From Deinococcus roseus (lineage in GTDB: Bacteria; Deinococcota; Deinococci; Deinococcales; Deinococcaceae), in the NCBI RefSeq assembly GCF_014646895.1, contig NZ_BMOD01000018.1:42458-106457 (forward strand): DNA of 64,000 nucleotides. Direction: 5' to 3'. The notes under the pieces are model-generated. The model made no database searches. It saw only the letters and a program-made list of their open reading frames with translations, and was not told the origin of the DNA. Every line of letters starts with the position of its first letter. Position 1 is the first letter of the stretch. A program made the translations under genes and the position numbers. Of this stretch, positions 23,774-31,581 are shown in pieces.

Positions 23774-24301
23774 ATGAAGGCTTTTATAGCGGAAGCGAGA
23801 ATCATTGTTGCCCCCTGCAATGTGAGTGTTGTGGGCCGTAGGCAATTGAAGGTGGTGTCCCAGGAGGGAGCGTCTTTTCAACTGGAATACCGGGGCAGTC
23901 CGAAACGTTTGATGGAATTGCTTTCCCAGGCCGCAGCACAGCAGTGCTGCATCAAATTTCTGGTGTATCTGACGGTGCCCAAAAACGGCATCGCCAAGAA
24001 CCGTTCGGTGGCCAGTTACGCCGAGATCACCCACGACACCAGCAGCTTTTTTGTGGTGCAAGGCAAATACGCCAAGTACGAACACGACCACCAGACGGTC
24101 AGGCTGGGCATTTATCCCGAGAACAAGCGCCTGCAGCCTTTCACGGTGTTCATTCGCATGCCCCAGGACCTTGCTTCGCAAATGAAGCGCCGCAAAAACT
24201 ACCGTTTCACAGGTCCCCTGGGGACCGGTCGGGTGCTGTCCGTGGAATCCATGCAGCAAATCACCCCCCTGGAGAAAGAAAACCATGAACGAGCAATTTA
24301 A
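23774..24301 (+). CDS. Hypothetical soluble protein
   Basis: About 175 residues without signal peptide. It appears alpha/beta, with FLVYLTVPKNGIAKNRSVASYAE and FTVFIRMPQDLASQMKRRKNYR as the most ordered stretches; the C-terminus is basic, then helical. No family is recognised. Its 3' end overlaps the DsbA-like gene by 17 nt, so the genes 23774-25437 form an operon of a soluble protein, a thiol oxidoreductase and a membrane protein. Confidence 0.65.
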   Translation: MKAFIAEARIIVAPCNVSVVGRRQLKVVSQEGASFQLEYRGSPKRLMELLSQAAAQQCCIKFLVYLTVPKNGIAKNRSVASYAEITHDTSSFFVVQGKYAKYEHDHQTVRLGIYPENKRLQPFTVFIRMPQDLASQMKRRKNYRFTGPLGTGRVLSVESMQQITPLEKENHERAI

Positions 24302-24941
24302 GAACGACAAGAAGTTTCTGACCTCGGTCGGCAGTGGTCTGGTGGTGTTTCTGGTGTGTGCCACTGCCTTTGCAGGCACCCTGGCCAGCAGCCAGCGTTT
24401 CAGGGTGGATCCTGCCCTCGGGACCACCCTGGGCAGCCCCACGGCCAAAGTGGTGGTCACTGAATTCATTGACCTGAACTGCCAGCATTGCAAGGCTTTT
24501 CAGCCCATGGTCGGCCCGATCCTCAAAAAGCACCTGGCTGCAGGTGAAATTCGGCTGCAGTATGTCAACGTGGCTTTCTTGCACCAGGACAGCAAACTGG
24601 GCTTGCGTTATGAAGCCTGCATCCGCAAAGACAGCCCTGCACTGGCAGGGGCCTTTGTGCAAGAGGTGCTGTCCCACCAGACTTCAAACCATGGTGTGAA
24701 CACGGCAAAAGTGTACCTGCAGTCCTACCGGCAGGCGGGTGGAACCCAGGAGAAGGCCTTGAAGCAATGTGTGCAGAAAACCAGCGATCAGGAAGCAGAG
24801 GGGAACCTGGATTATGCCCTGAAAGAGGTGGGGCTCAAAGGCACGCCCACCTTGCTGGTGAATGGGAAGTCTGCAGGCTTCAGTGCATCCACCCTGAAGC
24901 AGTTGATTGCCGAGCAGCTCCAGGAGGCAAAACATGAATGA
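24285..24941 (+). CDS. DsbA/BdbD-like thiol-disulfide oxidoreductase
   Basis: 218 residues with an N-terminal membrane anchor (GLVVFLVCATAFAGTL). A thioredoxin fold follows with active site CQHC (C66, C69) in VVVTEFIDLNCQHCKAFQP, and the cis-Pro loop KGTPTLLVNG. This fits the DsbA/BdbD group that introduces disulfides into exported proteins. In a conjugation plasmid it may fold Cys-containing pilus or secretion proteins, several of which (the VirB2-like pilin, the 32673 product) have paired Cys. The start is within the upstream gene, behind GGAGAAAG. Confidence 0.88.
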   Translation: MNEQFKNDKKFLTSVGSGLVVFLVCATAFAGTLASSQRFRVDPALGTTLGSPTAKVVVTEFIDLNCQHCKAFQPMVGPILKKHLAAGEIRLQYVNVAFLHQDSKLGLRYEACIRKDSPALAGAFVQEVLSHQTSNHGVNTAKVYLQSYRQAGGTQEKALKQCVQKTSDQEAEGNLDYALKEVGLKGTPTLLVNGKSAGFSASTLKQLIAEQLQEAKHE

Positions 24942-25437
24942 GTCCATGACGGTTTACGAGCGCTGGCAGGTGTTCAACCTGGAAAACTACCCGAATGTGT
25001 TTTACACCTCCCTGGTGCTCGCTGGATTGTTTGCCATTCTGGGTCACGCCTTTCAGGTGGCGGTGCTGCTGCTGCTGGCCGGGGTGTTTCTGCTGCCCAC
25101 CTTCAGTGTGCTGGTGCGTTGTTGCTTCAGTTATTTTTTGCCGCAGGAGCGCAACCGCATGGGGTTGACCGTGGCCATCATGGTGGCTTTCATGACCATC
25201 AGCATGCAATACAAGGTGGTGGTGAATGCGGCTTACCTGATCAGCCACAGCCCCAAATACGACTTTTCTACGATGAGTTGCCTGTTCTTTGTGGTGGTGT
25301 GTGTGGGACTGTGCATGGTTCCTCAGCTCAGCAGGCACTTTGAGGCCACTGCGCAGGCAGAAGAAAAAGCCAGCAAACAAGCACCCACCCCCAAAAGCGA
25401 ACACACCATCACCATCTCACCCTTGAAAAGCAAGTAG
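24934..25437 (+). CDS. Membrane protein downstream of DsbA-like gene
   Basis: 167 residues; AGGAGG precedes ATG 24934, which lies 8 nt before the stop of the DsbA-like gene. Four hydrophobic segments: VFYTSLVLAGLFAILGHA, VAVLLLLAGVFLLPTFSVL, LTVAIMVAFMTI and LFFVVVCVGLCMVP. The tail is charged (AEEKASKQ). Cysteines occur in or near the membrane (LVRCCFSY). It could work with the DsbA-like protein as an electron partner, but it lacks the fixed Cys pairs of DsbB, so this is open. Confidence 0.65.
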   Translation: MNESMTVYERWQVFNLENYPNVFYTSLVLAGLFAILGHAFQVAVLLLLAGVFLLPTFSVLVRCCFSYFLPQERNRMGLTVAIMVAFMTISMQYKVVVNAAYLISHSPKYDFSTMSCLFFVVVCVGLCMVPQLSRHFEATAQAEEKASKQAPTPKSEHTITISPLKSK

Positions 25438-25471
25438 CTCTTCAATTAATATAAAGCTACGCCTAGTTTTT

Positions 25472-25506
25472 AACGCCCCCAATTTAGGGGGTGTTTCATT
25501 TTTTCT
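25472..25506 (+). terminator. Terminator after the DsbA-like operon
   Basis: A 9-bp stem AACGCCCCC/GGGGGTGTT (one G-U) followed by TCATTTTTT. Confidence 0.75.
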
Positions 25507-25532
25507 ATAACGCTCCAAAAAAATATGACGTA
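25506..25532. repeat. Paired TATRACGCT motif with A7 spacer
   Basis: TATAACGCT and TATGACGTA directly repeated at 18 bp, with CC and seven A between. It ends at the -10 box of the gene at 25543. Confidence 0.65.
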
Positions 25533-25536
25533 TAAT
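25531..25536 (+). promoter_or_regulatory. -10 box of leaderless gene at 25543
   Basis: TATAAT, 6 nt before ATG 25543; no Shine-Dalgarno. The paired TATRACGCT motif covers the -35 region. Confidence 0.7.
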
Positions 25537-25542
25537 TTACGC

Positions 25543-26004
25543 ATGACTGCCCTCGAAAAACCCGTACCAGCCACTTCTGGAGATGAAGTGCAATACCTCG
25601 CCAACCTCTACATCAACCTCTACCGTGCCCACAACATGCTGCGCACCTCCCGCTCCCTCAGGGACACCACCATGAAATACCTGGGACAGGAGATCGCCGG
25701 GGTGCGCAAGCGCCTCTTGCAGCTCACCGACAACACCTTTGATCCGATGATCCAGTGCATCGGACACATCTACAAAAGCGCCATGGAAGCCATTGAAGCC
25801 CGGGACTGGCTGTGGGAGCAAAGGGGCCAGCTGGAAAGCGAAATCAGGCGCCTCAAAGGCGACAAGGACCCCGGACCGGAACACAAAAAACGCCTCAATG
25901 CACGCATGGCCCTGGTGAAAAGCATCAACGAGGAAATCGAGCTCATCAACGGGCTGGGGCACGACACCCTCCGGGTCACCGTGCGCCTGGGAAACCGCAA
26001 CTGA
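25543..26004 (+). CDS. Helical hypothetical protein upstream of FUN14-like gene and dnaB
   Basis: 153 residues, almost wholly alpha-helical with coiled-coil character (YLGQEIAGVRKRLLQL, WEQRGQLESEIRRLKG, LVKSINEEIELI). No signal peptide or membrane segment. No family is recognised. The start at ATG 25543 is set by the leaderless promoter; ATG 25525 lies upstream of it. The next gene begins right after the stop, so it belongs to the dnaB operon and may be a replication accessory. Confidence 0.65.
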   Translation: MTALEKPVPATSGDEVQYLANLYINLYRAHNMLRTSRSLRDTTMKYLGQEIAGVRKRLLQLTDNTFDPMIQCIGHIYKSAMEAIEARDWLWEQRGQLESEIRRLKGDKDPGPEHKKRLNARMALVKSINEEIELINGLGHDTLRVTVRLGNRN

Positions 26005-26307
26005 ATGCTCACCCTGGAACAATTCTCGGCCCTCAGCTTCAGTTTCCTGATGGGTTACGCCAGTGCCCTTTCCCTCAAAACCATTTCCAAACTGGCCGCC
26101 ATCTTGCTTGGGGTGATTTTCCTGATGCTGCAATGGCTGTCCTGGGTGGGGGTGCTCACCATCAACTGGGAGAAAATCCGTGACGCCCTCGGCATGGTCA
26201 GCGCACAGCAACTGGTGAACACCCAGAACCTGCTGACCGCTGGCCTGCCAGACACCGCCAGTTTCCTGCTGGGGTTCTTCTGGATCTGGAGGAAAAAGAA
26301 ACTGTGA
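26005..26307 (+). CDS. FUN14-like small membrane protein
   Basis: 100 residues. The stretch ALSFSFLMGYASALSLKTIS then AAILLGVIFLMLQWLSWVG and VLTINWEKI matches the shape of FUN14 domains (G-Y-x-x-x-x-x-K, helix, then ending in VNW-x-K-I). FUN14 proteins are small membrane proteins of unclear role in bacteria. A third hydrophobic segment precedes a basic tail (FWIWRKKKL). ATG 26005 follows the upstream stop immediately; the dnaB start overlaps its stop (GTGA). Confidence 0.6.
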   Translation: MLTLEQFSALSFSFLMGYASALSLKTISKLAAILLGVIFLMLQWLSWVGVLTINWEKIRDALGMVSAQQLVNTQNLLTAGLPDTASFLLGFFWIWRKKKL

Positions 26308-27629
26308 TCATCAACCTCCCCCACGACCTGAAGGCAGAAGCCGCCACCCTCGGGGCTTTCATGGCCCACCAGCAACTCTGGCAGGAGCCGGTGGCTTTCT
26401 TGCTGACCCACAAAGACTTCTATGACCAGCGGCACCGACTGATTTTTGGAGCCATGACCCGGTTGCGTCAGCAGCACAAACCCGTGGACTTGATTCACGT
26501 GTGCGACTACCTGACCAGCCACAAGCAACTCGACAACGCTGGAGGGCCCGCCTACATTTCCAGCCTGCCAGAAGCCTTCTCCACCATGTACGAAGCCGTG
26601 CACCACGCCCGACTGGTCATCGAGAAAAGCACCCGCAGGCACATGATTCAGGGGGTGCAAGATGCAATGGGGCACGCGTTGGATCTGTCCCTGGACAACA
26701 CCCAGGCCGCGTCAAACATTGAGGTGGCCGTGCTGGGGGCCACCCGCAAAGACAAAACGCAGGTGGGTCAGCTGGAGCATCTGGGTGACCTGGTGGACGA
26801 CACCATGGAACGCATCAAGCAGCCCAGCAGCAACGATGACATCCGGTCCACCGGCTTTGCCACCCTGGATCGGTTGATCAACGGCTTTTCCCTGGGAGAC
26901 CTGATTTACCTGATGGCCCGTCCCAGCATGGGAAAAACCAGCATCGCGCTGTCCATCCTTGAGTCCATCAGCAAATCCAGACCCTGCGCTTTTTTCTCGC
27001 TTGAAATGCCCAAGCGCCAGATCCTTTACCGTCTGGCCAGCCTGAACCTGCTGATTCCCCTCAACCGCATCATCTCAGGGGACCTGGATTACGATGAGAA
27101 ACGCAAAATCGGCCAGTACCTGGAGACCCTCAAGAAGAGCCACCTGTACATTTACGACAAGCGCCTGAACATCCGGCAACTTGAAGAAAAATGCGAGCGC
27201 TTCCACCGCGACCATGGGGATGTGGGCATTTTCATGCTGGACCACCTGGGTTTCCTGGGGGCAGACCAGAAGTTCTCCTCCTCAGTGGAGAAACTGGAGA
27301 ATTTGAGCAACCGCAGCAAGCAACTTGCCAAGGAACTCGACACCCCTTTCTTGATGTTGTGGCAGCTCAGCCGGGACCTGGAGAAACGCGAAGACAAACG
27401 GCCCATGCTCAGTGATGCCAGAGGCTCCGGGGCGGTGGAGCAGGATGCGGACATTGTGATGTTCATTTACCGTGACGATTACTACCAGCAGAACAAACCC
27501 AATTACAAACCCACCGGTCTGACAGAGCTGTTGATTGCCAAGCAGCGCAATGGTCCTCCGGGCATGGTGCCCATGATGTTCAGGGGCGAATACACCCGTT
27601 TTGATGAGCTGCAGGAAAAAGTGGCATAG
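26304..27629 (+). CDS. dnaB: Replicative DNA helicase DnaB (plasmid-borne)
   Basis: 441 residues, standard DnaB length. The N-terminal helical domain (LPHDLKAEAATLGAFM...) is followed by the RecA-like motor with Walker A ARPSMGKT (205-212), the FFSLEMP motif, Walker B GIFMLDHLGF, and the DARGSGAVEQDADIVMFIYR arginine-finger region. It unwinds the fork ahead of replication and recruits DnaG. The start is GTG 26304, overlapping the FUN14-like stop. With the DnaG gene 3 kb upstream the plasmid has its own helicase-primase pair; no initiator of the DnaA or common Rep types was recognised nearby. Confidence 0.93.
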   Translation: MIINLPHDLKAEAATLGAFMAHQQLWQEPVAFLLTHKDFYDQRHRLIFGAMTRLRQQHKPVDLIHVCDYLTSHKQLDNAGGPAYISSLPEAFSTMYEAVHHARLVIEKSTRRHMIQGVQDAMGHALDLSLDNTQAASNIEVAVLGATRKDKTQVGQLEHLGDLVDDTMERIKQPSSNDDIRSTGFATLDRLINGFSLGDLIYLMARPSMGKTSIALSILESISKSRPCAFFSLEMPKRQILYRLASLNLLIPLNRIISGDLDYDEKRKIGQYLETLKKSHLYIYDKRLNIRQLEEKCERFHRDHGDVGIFMLDHLGFLGADQKFSSSVEKLENLSNRSKQLAKELDTPFLMLWQLSRDLEKREDKRPMLSDARGSGAVEQDADIVMFIYRDDYYQQNKPNYKPTGLTELLIAKQRNGPPGMVPMMFRGEYTRFDELQEKVA

Positions 27630-27721
27630 TATGACGCTGTTTGACTTTCTTGATGCCAGGCGATAATATTAATGCAAGTGTGTGGAATTCCTCCTCGGAG
27701 GAACCTCTATATAACTTATCT

Positions 27722-27762
27722 GCAAATTGGGCGTAACTCCTCGTGGGTTACGCCCAATTTGC
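27722..27762. ncRNA. Possible structured RNA: 16-bp perfect hairpin without T-run
   Basis: Stem GCAAATTGGGCGTAAC pairs perfectly with 27747-27762, with a 9-nt loop (TCCTCGTGG). No T-run follows on the + strand, so it is not a classical terminator. A promoter-like element and a small SD-sequestering hairpin lie just upstream, consistent with a regulatory RNA of about 100 nt; this is inference. Confidence 0.4.
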
Positions 27763-27788
27763 GTGTGGAGCCGAGAGTGTGAAAAATG

Positions 27789-27835
27789 AATGACGCTCTG
27801 CTTCTTGTATGACAGTGCTTGACTTTTGTGACGCT
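27789..27835. repeat. Triple TATRACGCT-type array, 19-bp period
   Basis: AATGACGCT (27789), TATGACAGT (27808) and TGTGACGCT (27827) occur every 19 bp directly upstream of TATAAT (27835-27840). The order suggests regulator binding over the promoter of the 27895 gene. Confidence 0.5.
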
Positions 27836-27894
27836 ATAATATCTATTATGGTGTATACACCGTACCCGGAAATGTGCAACCTGGAGGCACCGAA

Positions 27895-28413
27895 ATGCGC
27901 GACCCAAACGATCTGGACCTGAAACCCTTGAGCCAGTTATTAAGGGAATTCCCCAACCCACAGAAGACCGAAGCCATCTACAAAGCCATGCGGGAAGCCA
28001 TGCGGGAAGAAAAATTTCTGGCCGCTGAAACCAAAGAAACCTTCACCTTGCCGAAAGAATTCAGAAAACGGGGAAAGAGCCAAGAGGACACCAATGCCAC
28101 TTACTCCAAAACCGTCAAAGAACACGTCATTGACGTCGGCGACCCTGGATTCAAAGCCTGGTGGAAAGAGATGAACACACTCTATGGGCGGGTCACCGAG
28201 GCCAAAAACACCTTTCATGCCGCAGAAGAACTGCTGAACAACAGGGAGCTCTTCTTGCAACAGGTGCAAGTGTCCAGGGAAACATCTCGCAACCGGGCGG
28301 CCCGCATGACCACCGCCTGGCAGAGCCCAGAAACCTCACCCAGAAAACCCAAGTCTCTGGCCCGTTCCCGCAAGAAGAAAGGCTCAGACTCCACAGCGGA
28401 ACCCAACAATTGA
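27895..28413 (+). CDS. Hypothetical protein, paralogue of the 31051 product
   Basis: 172 residues, soluble and strongly helical with a basic C-terminal tail (SPRKPKSLARSRKKKG). It aligns by eye with the product of the 31051 gene in the middle: MREAMREEKFLAAETKETF versus LRKAVADQKFSAGKLQELF, and GDPGFKAWWKEM versus VNTNFKLWYLESL. CTGGAGG lies 5 nt before ATG 27895. TATAAT at 27835-27840 would start the mRNA at about 27848, at another ATG that opens a 24-codon overlapping frame. Function unknown; the basic tail suggests nucleic-acid binding. Confidence 0.65.
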   Translation: MRDPNDLDLKPLSQLLREFPNPQKTEAIYKAMREAMREEKFLAAETKETFTLPKEFRKRGKSQEDTNATYSKTVKEHVIDVGDPGFKAWWKEMNTLYGRVTEAKNTFHAAEELLNNRELFLQQVQVSRETSRNRAARMTTAWQSPETSPRKPKSLARSRKKKGSDSTAEPNN

Positions 28414-28445
28414 TTGACGCTCAATTGCCTCCAACCGACCGGCCA

Positions 28446-28483
28446 AAATGCCCCCGCTGAGTGATCCAGCAGGGGCATTTTTC
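28446..28483. terminator. Bidirectional terminator between convergent genes
   Basis: A stem AATGCCCC-x-GCTG paired with CAGC-x-GGGGCATT (one internal mismatch), with A residues before it and T residues after it. Confidence 0.8.
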
Positions 28484-28491
28484 GTGCAGGT

Positions 28492-29739
28492 TCAAGGCGC
28501 TGCAGGAATGTTGAGGGTGGCTGTGGCCCCCCAGGGCAGCCAGGAACCCTGAAGTGTCACTGGGCCTCCCGTGGCCCGCAATTTGATGCGGTGCTGGTGG
28601 AAGCCAGACTGCACTTCCCCCACCCCTTCAGGGTTGCTGAGCACCTCAGCTCCTTGAACCTCATCGAGGAGCGCAATCATCCTGAGCCTGCCCGGGTATG
28701 CGGTGTGGGTGGTGAGGTACAGGTAGAATTCCTCCCCGGGATGCACCTGTTTCACCGAGGCCAGCAACTGGTGCTCCAATTGTGGTCGGTAGTTGATGAT
28801 GGCGGTGGCCTCTCCGCCTGCAGGAACCGAAACCTGTAAGGGCTCGGCTTGCAGGCCGATCATGTTGATGGGTTCGACCCGGATGATTCCCGCGGCCTTC
28901 ACATTGCTGCCGCTGCCGCTGGCCACCAGCACATTGCTGCCATGCAGGTTGGCGCTTGCAGTGATGGGAATGAGGTTGTAAGGCGTTTTGACGTAAGCCT
29001 CCAGGTGAAGTTGTCCGAAGCGCGGGGCACCCGCACCCGAAAGGCCCAACTGGAAAGCCAGGGTGTTGCTGGCCTGCACGGCCTTTTGAGGGACCTTGGC
29101 GTACACCCGGTAATGTCCCAGCAACTCGGGAAGCGGATACTCCAACCACTGAAGGTTGTCGGGTGCAGTGAGGTCATAGGTGTTCCCCAGGGGATCCACG
29201 AGTTTCAGCATCACCTCTGCAGGGCCGTCTCCATCGTAGATTTTCAGGGTGGCCCCTTCGCGCACTTCATTGAGGGTGAATTGGTAGACCTCAGTCCACG
29301 AACCAGGAACAGCGGTGTTTTGACGGTTGAAACTTCCCAGGGTGCTGGGGCCTTGCAAGGTGAGTTGGAAGTGGTTGACGGCAGCCCCCTGGGTTTCGGT
29401 GCTGAACTGGTATTGCCCTTTTGACAGGCGTGCATTGAGGAAGGTGACGGGCATGCTTTTGCCGAGTCCGAAGTACCGCATGGCCACGATGTGTCCCCGG
29501 GAGTCGGTGAGCTTGAAGGTGGTGAGCGCGGGCTGGTGATCGAAGTGGCGGTCCGCTTCGGTGGTGCTCTGGGTGTCGATGCTGGGGCCAAACAGCTGGA
29601 TTTGGATGTTGGCGTCTTCCAGCACCGTGAGGGTGTACTGTTCCGGGGTGCCCCATGGGGAGGCTTGCCCCACACTCACCAGGGGTGCCGCTGACCCAGA
29701 AGAGACCATCAAAAGAAGGAGCATCATACTTTTCTTCAT
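28492..29739 (-). CDS. Secreted protein, hypothetical, beta-rich
   Basis: About 415 residues with a signal peptide (KKSMMLLLLMVSSGSAAP). The mature part looks like several beta-sandwich domains (YTLTVLEDANIQIQLFG, GSWTEVYQFTLNEVREG, ending TATLNIPAAP). No Cys and no lipobox. Function unknown. ATG 29739 is chosen over 29745 because TATAAT (29746-29751, minus strand) lies 6 nt from it. Confidence 0.7.
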   Translation of the reverse strand: MKKSMMLLLLMVSSGSAAPLVSVGQASPWGTPEQYTLTVLEDANIQIQLFGPSIDTQSTTEADRHFDHQPALTTFKLTDSRGHIVAMRYFGLGKSMPVTFLNARLSKGQYQFSTETQGAAVNHFQLTLQGPSTLGSFNRQNTAVPGSWTEVYQFTLNEVREGATLKIYDGDGPAEVMLKLVDPLGNTYDLTAPDNLQWLEYPLPELLGHYRVYAKVPQKAVQASNTLAFQLGLSGAGAPRFGQLHLEAYVKTPYNLIPITASANLHGSNVLVASGSGSNVKAAGIIRVEPINMIGLQAEPLQVSVPAGGEATAIINYRPQLEHQLLASVKQVHPGEEFYLYLTTHTAYPGRLRMIALLDEVQGAEVLSNPEGVGEVQSGFHQHRIKLRATGGPVTLQGSWLPWGATATLNIPAAP

Positions 29740-29745
29740 GGTCAT

Positions 29746-29751
29746 ATTATA
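29746..29751 (-). promoter_or_regulatory. -10 box of leaderless gene ending at 28492
   Basis: TATAAT on the minus strand, 6 nt before the ATG at 29739; no Shine-Dalgarno. Confidence 0.65.
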
Positions 29752-29923
29752 TGGGGAGGAATAGATTTTTTGTGGAGAAATACTGTTTTGGTGTATACTT
29801 TTGCGGAATGGAGGATTTGGGCTGCGATGTCAAGCGACATCATAAAATCGAGTTTTATGTGTTCTGGTGAGCGTTATGCTATTCTGTAGCCAATGAAAAG
29901 ATTCCGGGCTGAATGAAGCAACA
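29752..29923. other. Intergenic control region left of the antisense RNA
   Basis: It holds a TATACT box (29794-29799) before a 20-codon ORF at 29808, a TATRACGCT-type element (minus strand, 29870-29878) and a TATTCT box before a 7-codon ORF at 29893. No longer gene is supported. Confidence 0.4.
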
Positions 29924-29997
29924 AAAAAAGAGCCCCGGCTAAAGCTCCGGGGCGAAAAACTCAACGTCCTAGGTGGACAGGGATACCGAATTCGACA
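29924..29997 (-). ncRNA. Probable antisense RNA in the leader of the winged-helix gene
   Basis: On the minus strand TTGAAA (30027-30032) and TATACT (30003-30008) are 18 bp apart, and a GC-rich hairpin GCCCCGG/CCGGGGC (29932-29953) followed by seven T (29923-29929) forms a strong terminator. The transcript would be about 73 nt and complementary to the 5' leader of the gene starting at 30054. The arrangement matches countertranscript RNAs that control plasmid replication initiators. Existence and target are inferred. Confidence 0.6.
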
Positions 29998-30053
29998 CTC
30001 GTAGTATACCTGATGTCCATCTCCTTTTTCAAGTGCAAGAGAGGAAAAACGAG

Positions 30054-31013
30054 ATGCAGAACGACGACTTCGACCTGTTTACGGTCGTCAATCCCCATGA
30101 CATGCCAGCACACTTTTTGCCCCACCTGAAACCCAAAATCAGGGCACGCTACTACCGCAGTTACTCCGCACTCAGGTTTGTGGGTGAGCACCTGCGCAGC
30201 CGCATGGACCCCGATGGAGAAACCCCTGAAGTGATGCACTTCTTCTTTCTGGTGGAGTTCCTGACCCCCATGCTGAACCTCAGCCCAGCCACCGTTTCCC
30301 GCCACCTCGCCGTGCTGGAAAAGGCAAATTTGATCTTGCGCAACCGCAGTTATGGTCGCGCTGACATTGCCCAGGGAGACGGCACCCGGCAAAGCATGGA
30401 TGTCACCACCGGCACCATCCTGGCGGTGCGGATGGACCCGTATGGAGAGGAGCCCCTGTTTGTGCCTTACCTGATGAAAACCAGGTCCTGGCGCAACCTC
30501 AACCAGGACATTTTTGACCGTCAAACGGCCTACCATTTGAAAATGAGGGCATCAGATCAAAACTCCAGTAAAGAAGAAATCCTTGGAGACATTTTGACCT
30601 TCACCCTCAAAAGAAACCACACACAAAACAACACTTTAATGCTGATGCCCTCACTTCAAGAAAACCTCAAGCCAGAGGAGAAAATTTCCATTGCCATCTC
30701 CATGGCTGTCGCTGCGCCTGCATCCCAGCGCACACAGGTGATCCAGCAGAGTGCCCGTGAGTTGTGTTTCACCATGGATGATTTGGGGGTGGTGTCTTAC
30801 CGCTACTACCTGTGGCTGCTGTGGAGGCTGTGCCAGATGCCCCAGCTGGTGCAGCATGTGGTGTTGACCTTGCAGAAAGTGCAAATTGAAGCCCGGGAGC
30901 GACTCAGCCTGAAACTCAAACCCACACGCAGTCTGGGGGCCGTGGCACGGAAAATCCTGAATCATGATGGTACCCGAAATCAATTGATGCTCAAAAAAAC
31001 TATATTGCTCTGA
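30054..31013 (+). CDS. Winged-helix DNA-binding protein, candidate replication regulator or initiator
   Basis: 319 residues. An HTH is visible at about residues 75-105 (LVEFLTPMLNLSPATVSRHL then AVLEKANLILRNRSYGR with a wing). The C-terminal part is helical (EKISIAISMAVAAPASQRTQ, YRYYLWLLWRLCQMPQLVQH) and of unknown type. AGAGG precedes ATG 30054; the frame is open to 29973. Plasmid initiators are often winged-helix proteins, and the probable antisense RNA in the leader favours that role, but an ordinary transcription factor is equally compatible with the sequence alone. Confidence 0.65.
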   Translation: MQNDDFDLFTVVNPHDMPAHFLPHLKPKIRARYYRSYSALRFVGEHLRSRMDPDGETPEVMHFFFLVEFLTPMLNLSPATVSRHLAVLEKANLILRNRSYGRADIAQGDGTRQSMDVTTGTILAVRMDPYGEEPLFVPYLMKTRSWRNLNQDIFDRQTAYHLKMRASDQNSSKEEILGDILTFTLKRNHTQNNTLMLMPSLQENLKPEEKISIAISMAVAAPASQRTQVIQQSARELCFTMDDLGVVSYRYYLWLLWRLCQMPQLVQHVVLTLQKVQIEARERLSLKLKPTRSLGAVARKILNHDGTRNQLMLKKTILL

Positions 31014-31050
31014 AATCAATATGATCCTATAATCGTCCTCAGGTGACGAT

Positions 31051-31566
31051 ATGGAGATGAATTTTGCAACCCTCAGCATCAAAACCCATGACCGTGGGGA
31101 GATCTTGTGCACCCGTCTGAGTTCGATGGTGCCTCACCTGTTTTCACCAGAGCGCGAAGCCGAAAAGTTGACTGAAGCAGGATTGCGAAAATTTCTGCAG
31201 ATGCTGCGAAAAGCCGTGGCAGACCAGAAATTCAGCGCAGGAAAATTACAGGAACTCTTTGACTTGCCTTACACCTCTCCTGCAGTGAAAACAGACCGCA
31301 ACGTGCGACACAACGAATACCTCATTGAGGTCAACACCAATTTCAAGCTCTGGTACCTCGAAAGCCTGACCGAAGTGTTGAGGTGGCAGGAAAAAGCCCA
31401 CAACAAGAAATCCAAGCGCAAAGTCACCCTCAATGCCGTGCAAGCCGGTGAAGTGGACCTCACCGAGATTTTTCGCCGCACCCAGGAGCAACTGGCCAAC
31501 CCACGCAAACACAAGCCAAAAGGCAAAAAACAGCAGCAGGAGCCTGAACTGGTCACCCATCCCTGA
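31051..31566 (+). CDS. Hypothetical protein, paralogue of the 27895 product
   Basis: 171 residues, helical, with a basic tail (NPRKHKPKGKKQQQEP). The central block KAVADQKFSAGKLQELFDLP and NTNFKLWYLESLTEVL aligns with the 27895 protein, and both end in a Lys/Arg-rich tail of similar length. TATAAT lies near 31031 and AGGTG before the ATG. The two paralogues bracket the winged-helix gene, which suggests a duplicated plasmid maintenance or regulatory function. No family is recognised. Confidence 0.65.
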   Translation: MEMNFATLSIKTHDRGEILCTRLSSMVPHLFSPEREAEKLTEAGLRKFLQMLRKAVADQKFSAGKLQELFDLPYTSPAVKTDRNVRHNEYLIEVNTNFKLWYLESLTEVLRWQEKAHNKKSKRKVTLNAVQAGEVDLTEIFRRTQEQLANPRKHKPKGKKQQQEPELVTHP

Positions 31567-31581
31567 AGCAGTGCTCAACGA

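Larger units (their letters stand above)
27630..27847. other. Structured non-coding interval between dnaB and the 27895 gene
   Basis: It holds a promoter-like TTGACT(17)TAATAT starting near 27640, an SD-containing hairpin at 27688-27703 (TTCCTCC-TC-GGAGGAA), a 16-bp perfect stem-loop at 27722-27762 and a TATRACGCT array. No convincing ORF of its own. It may encode a small regulatory RNA. Confidence 0.5.
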
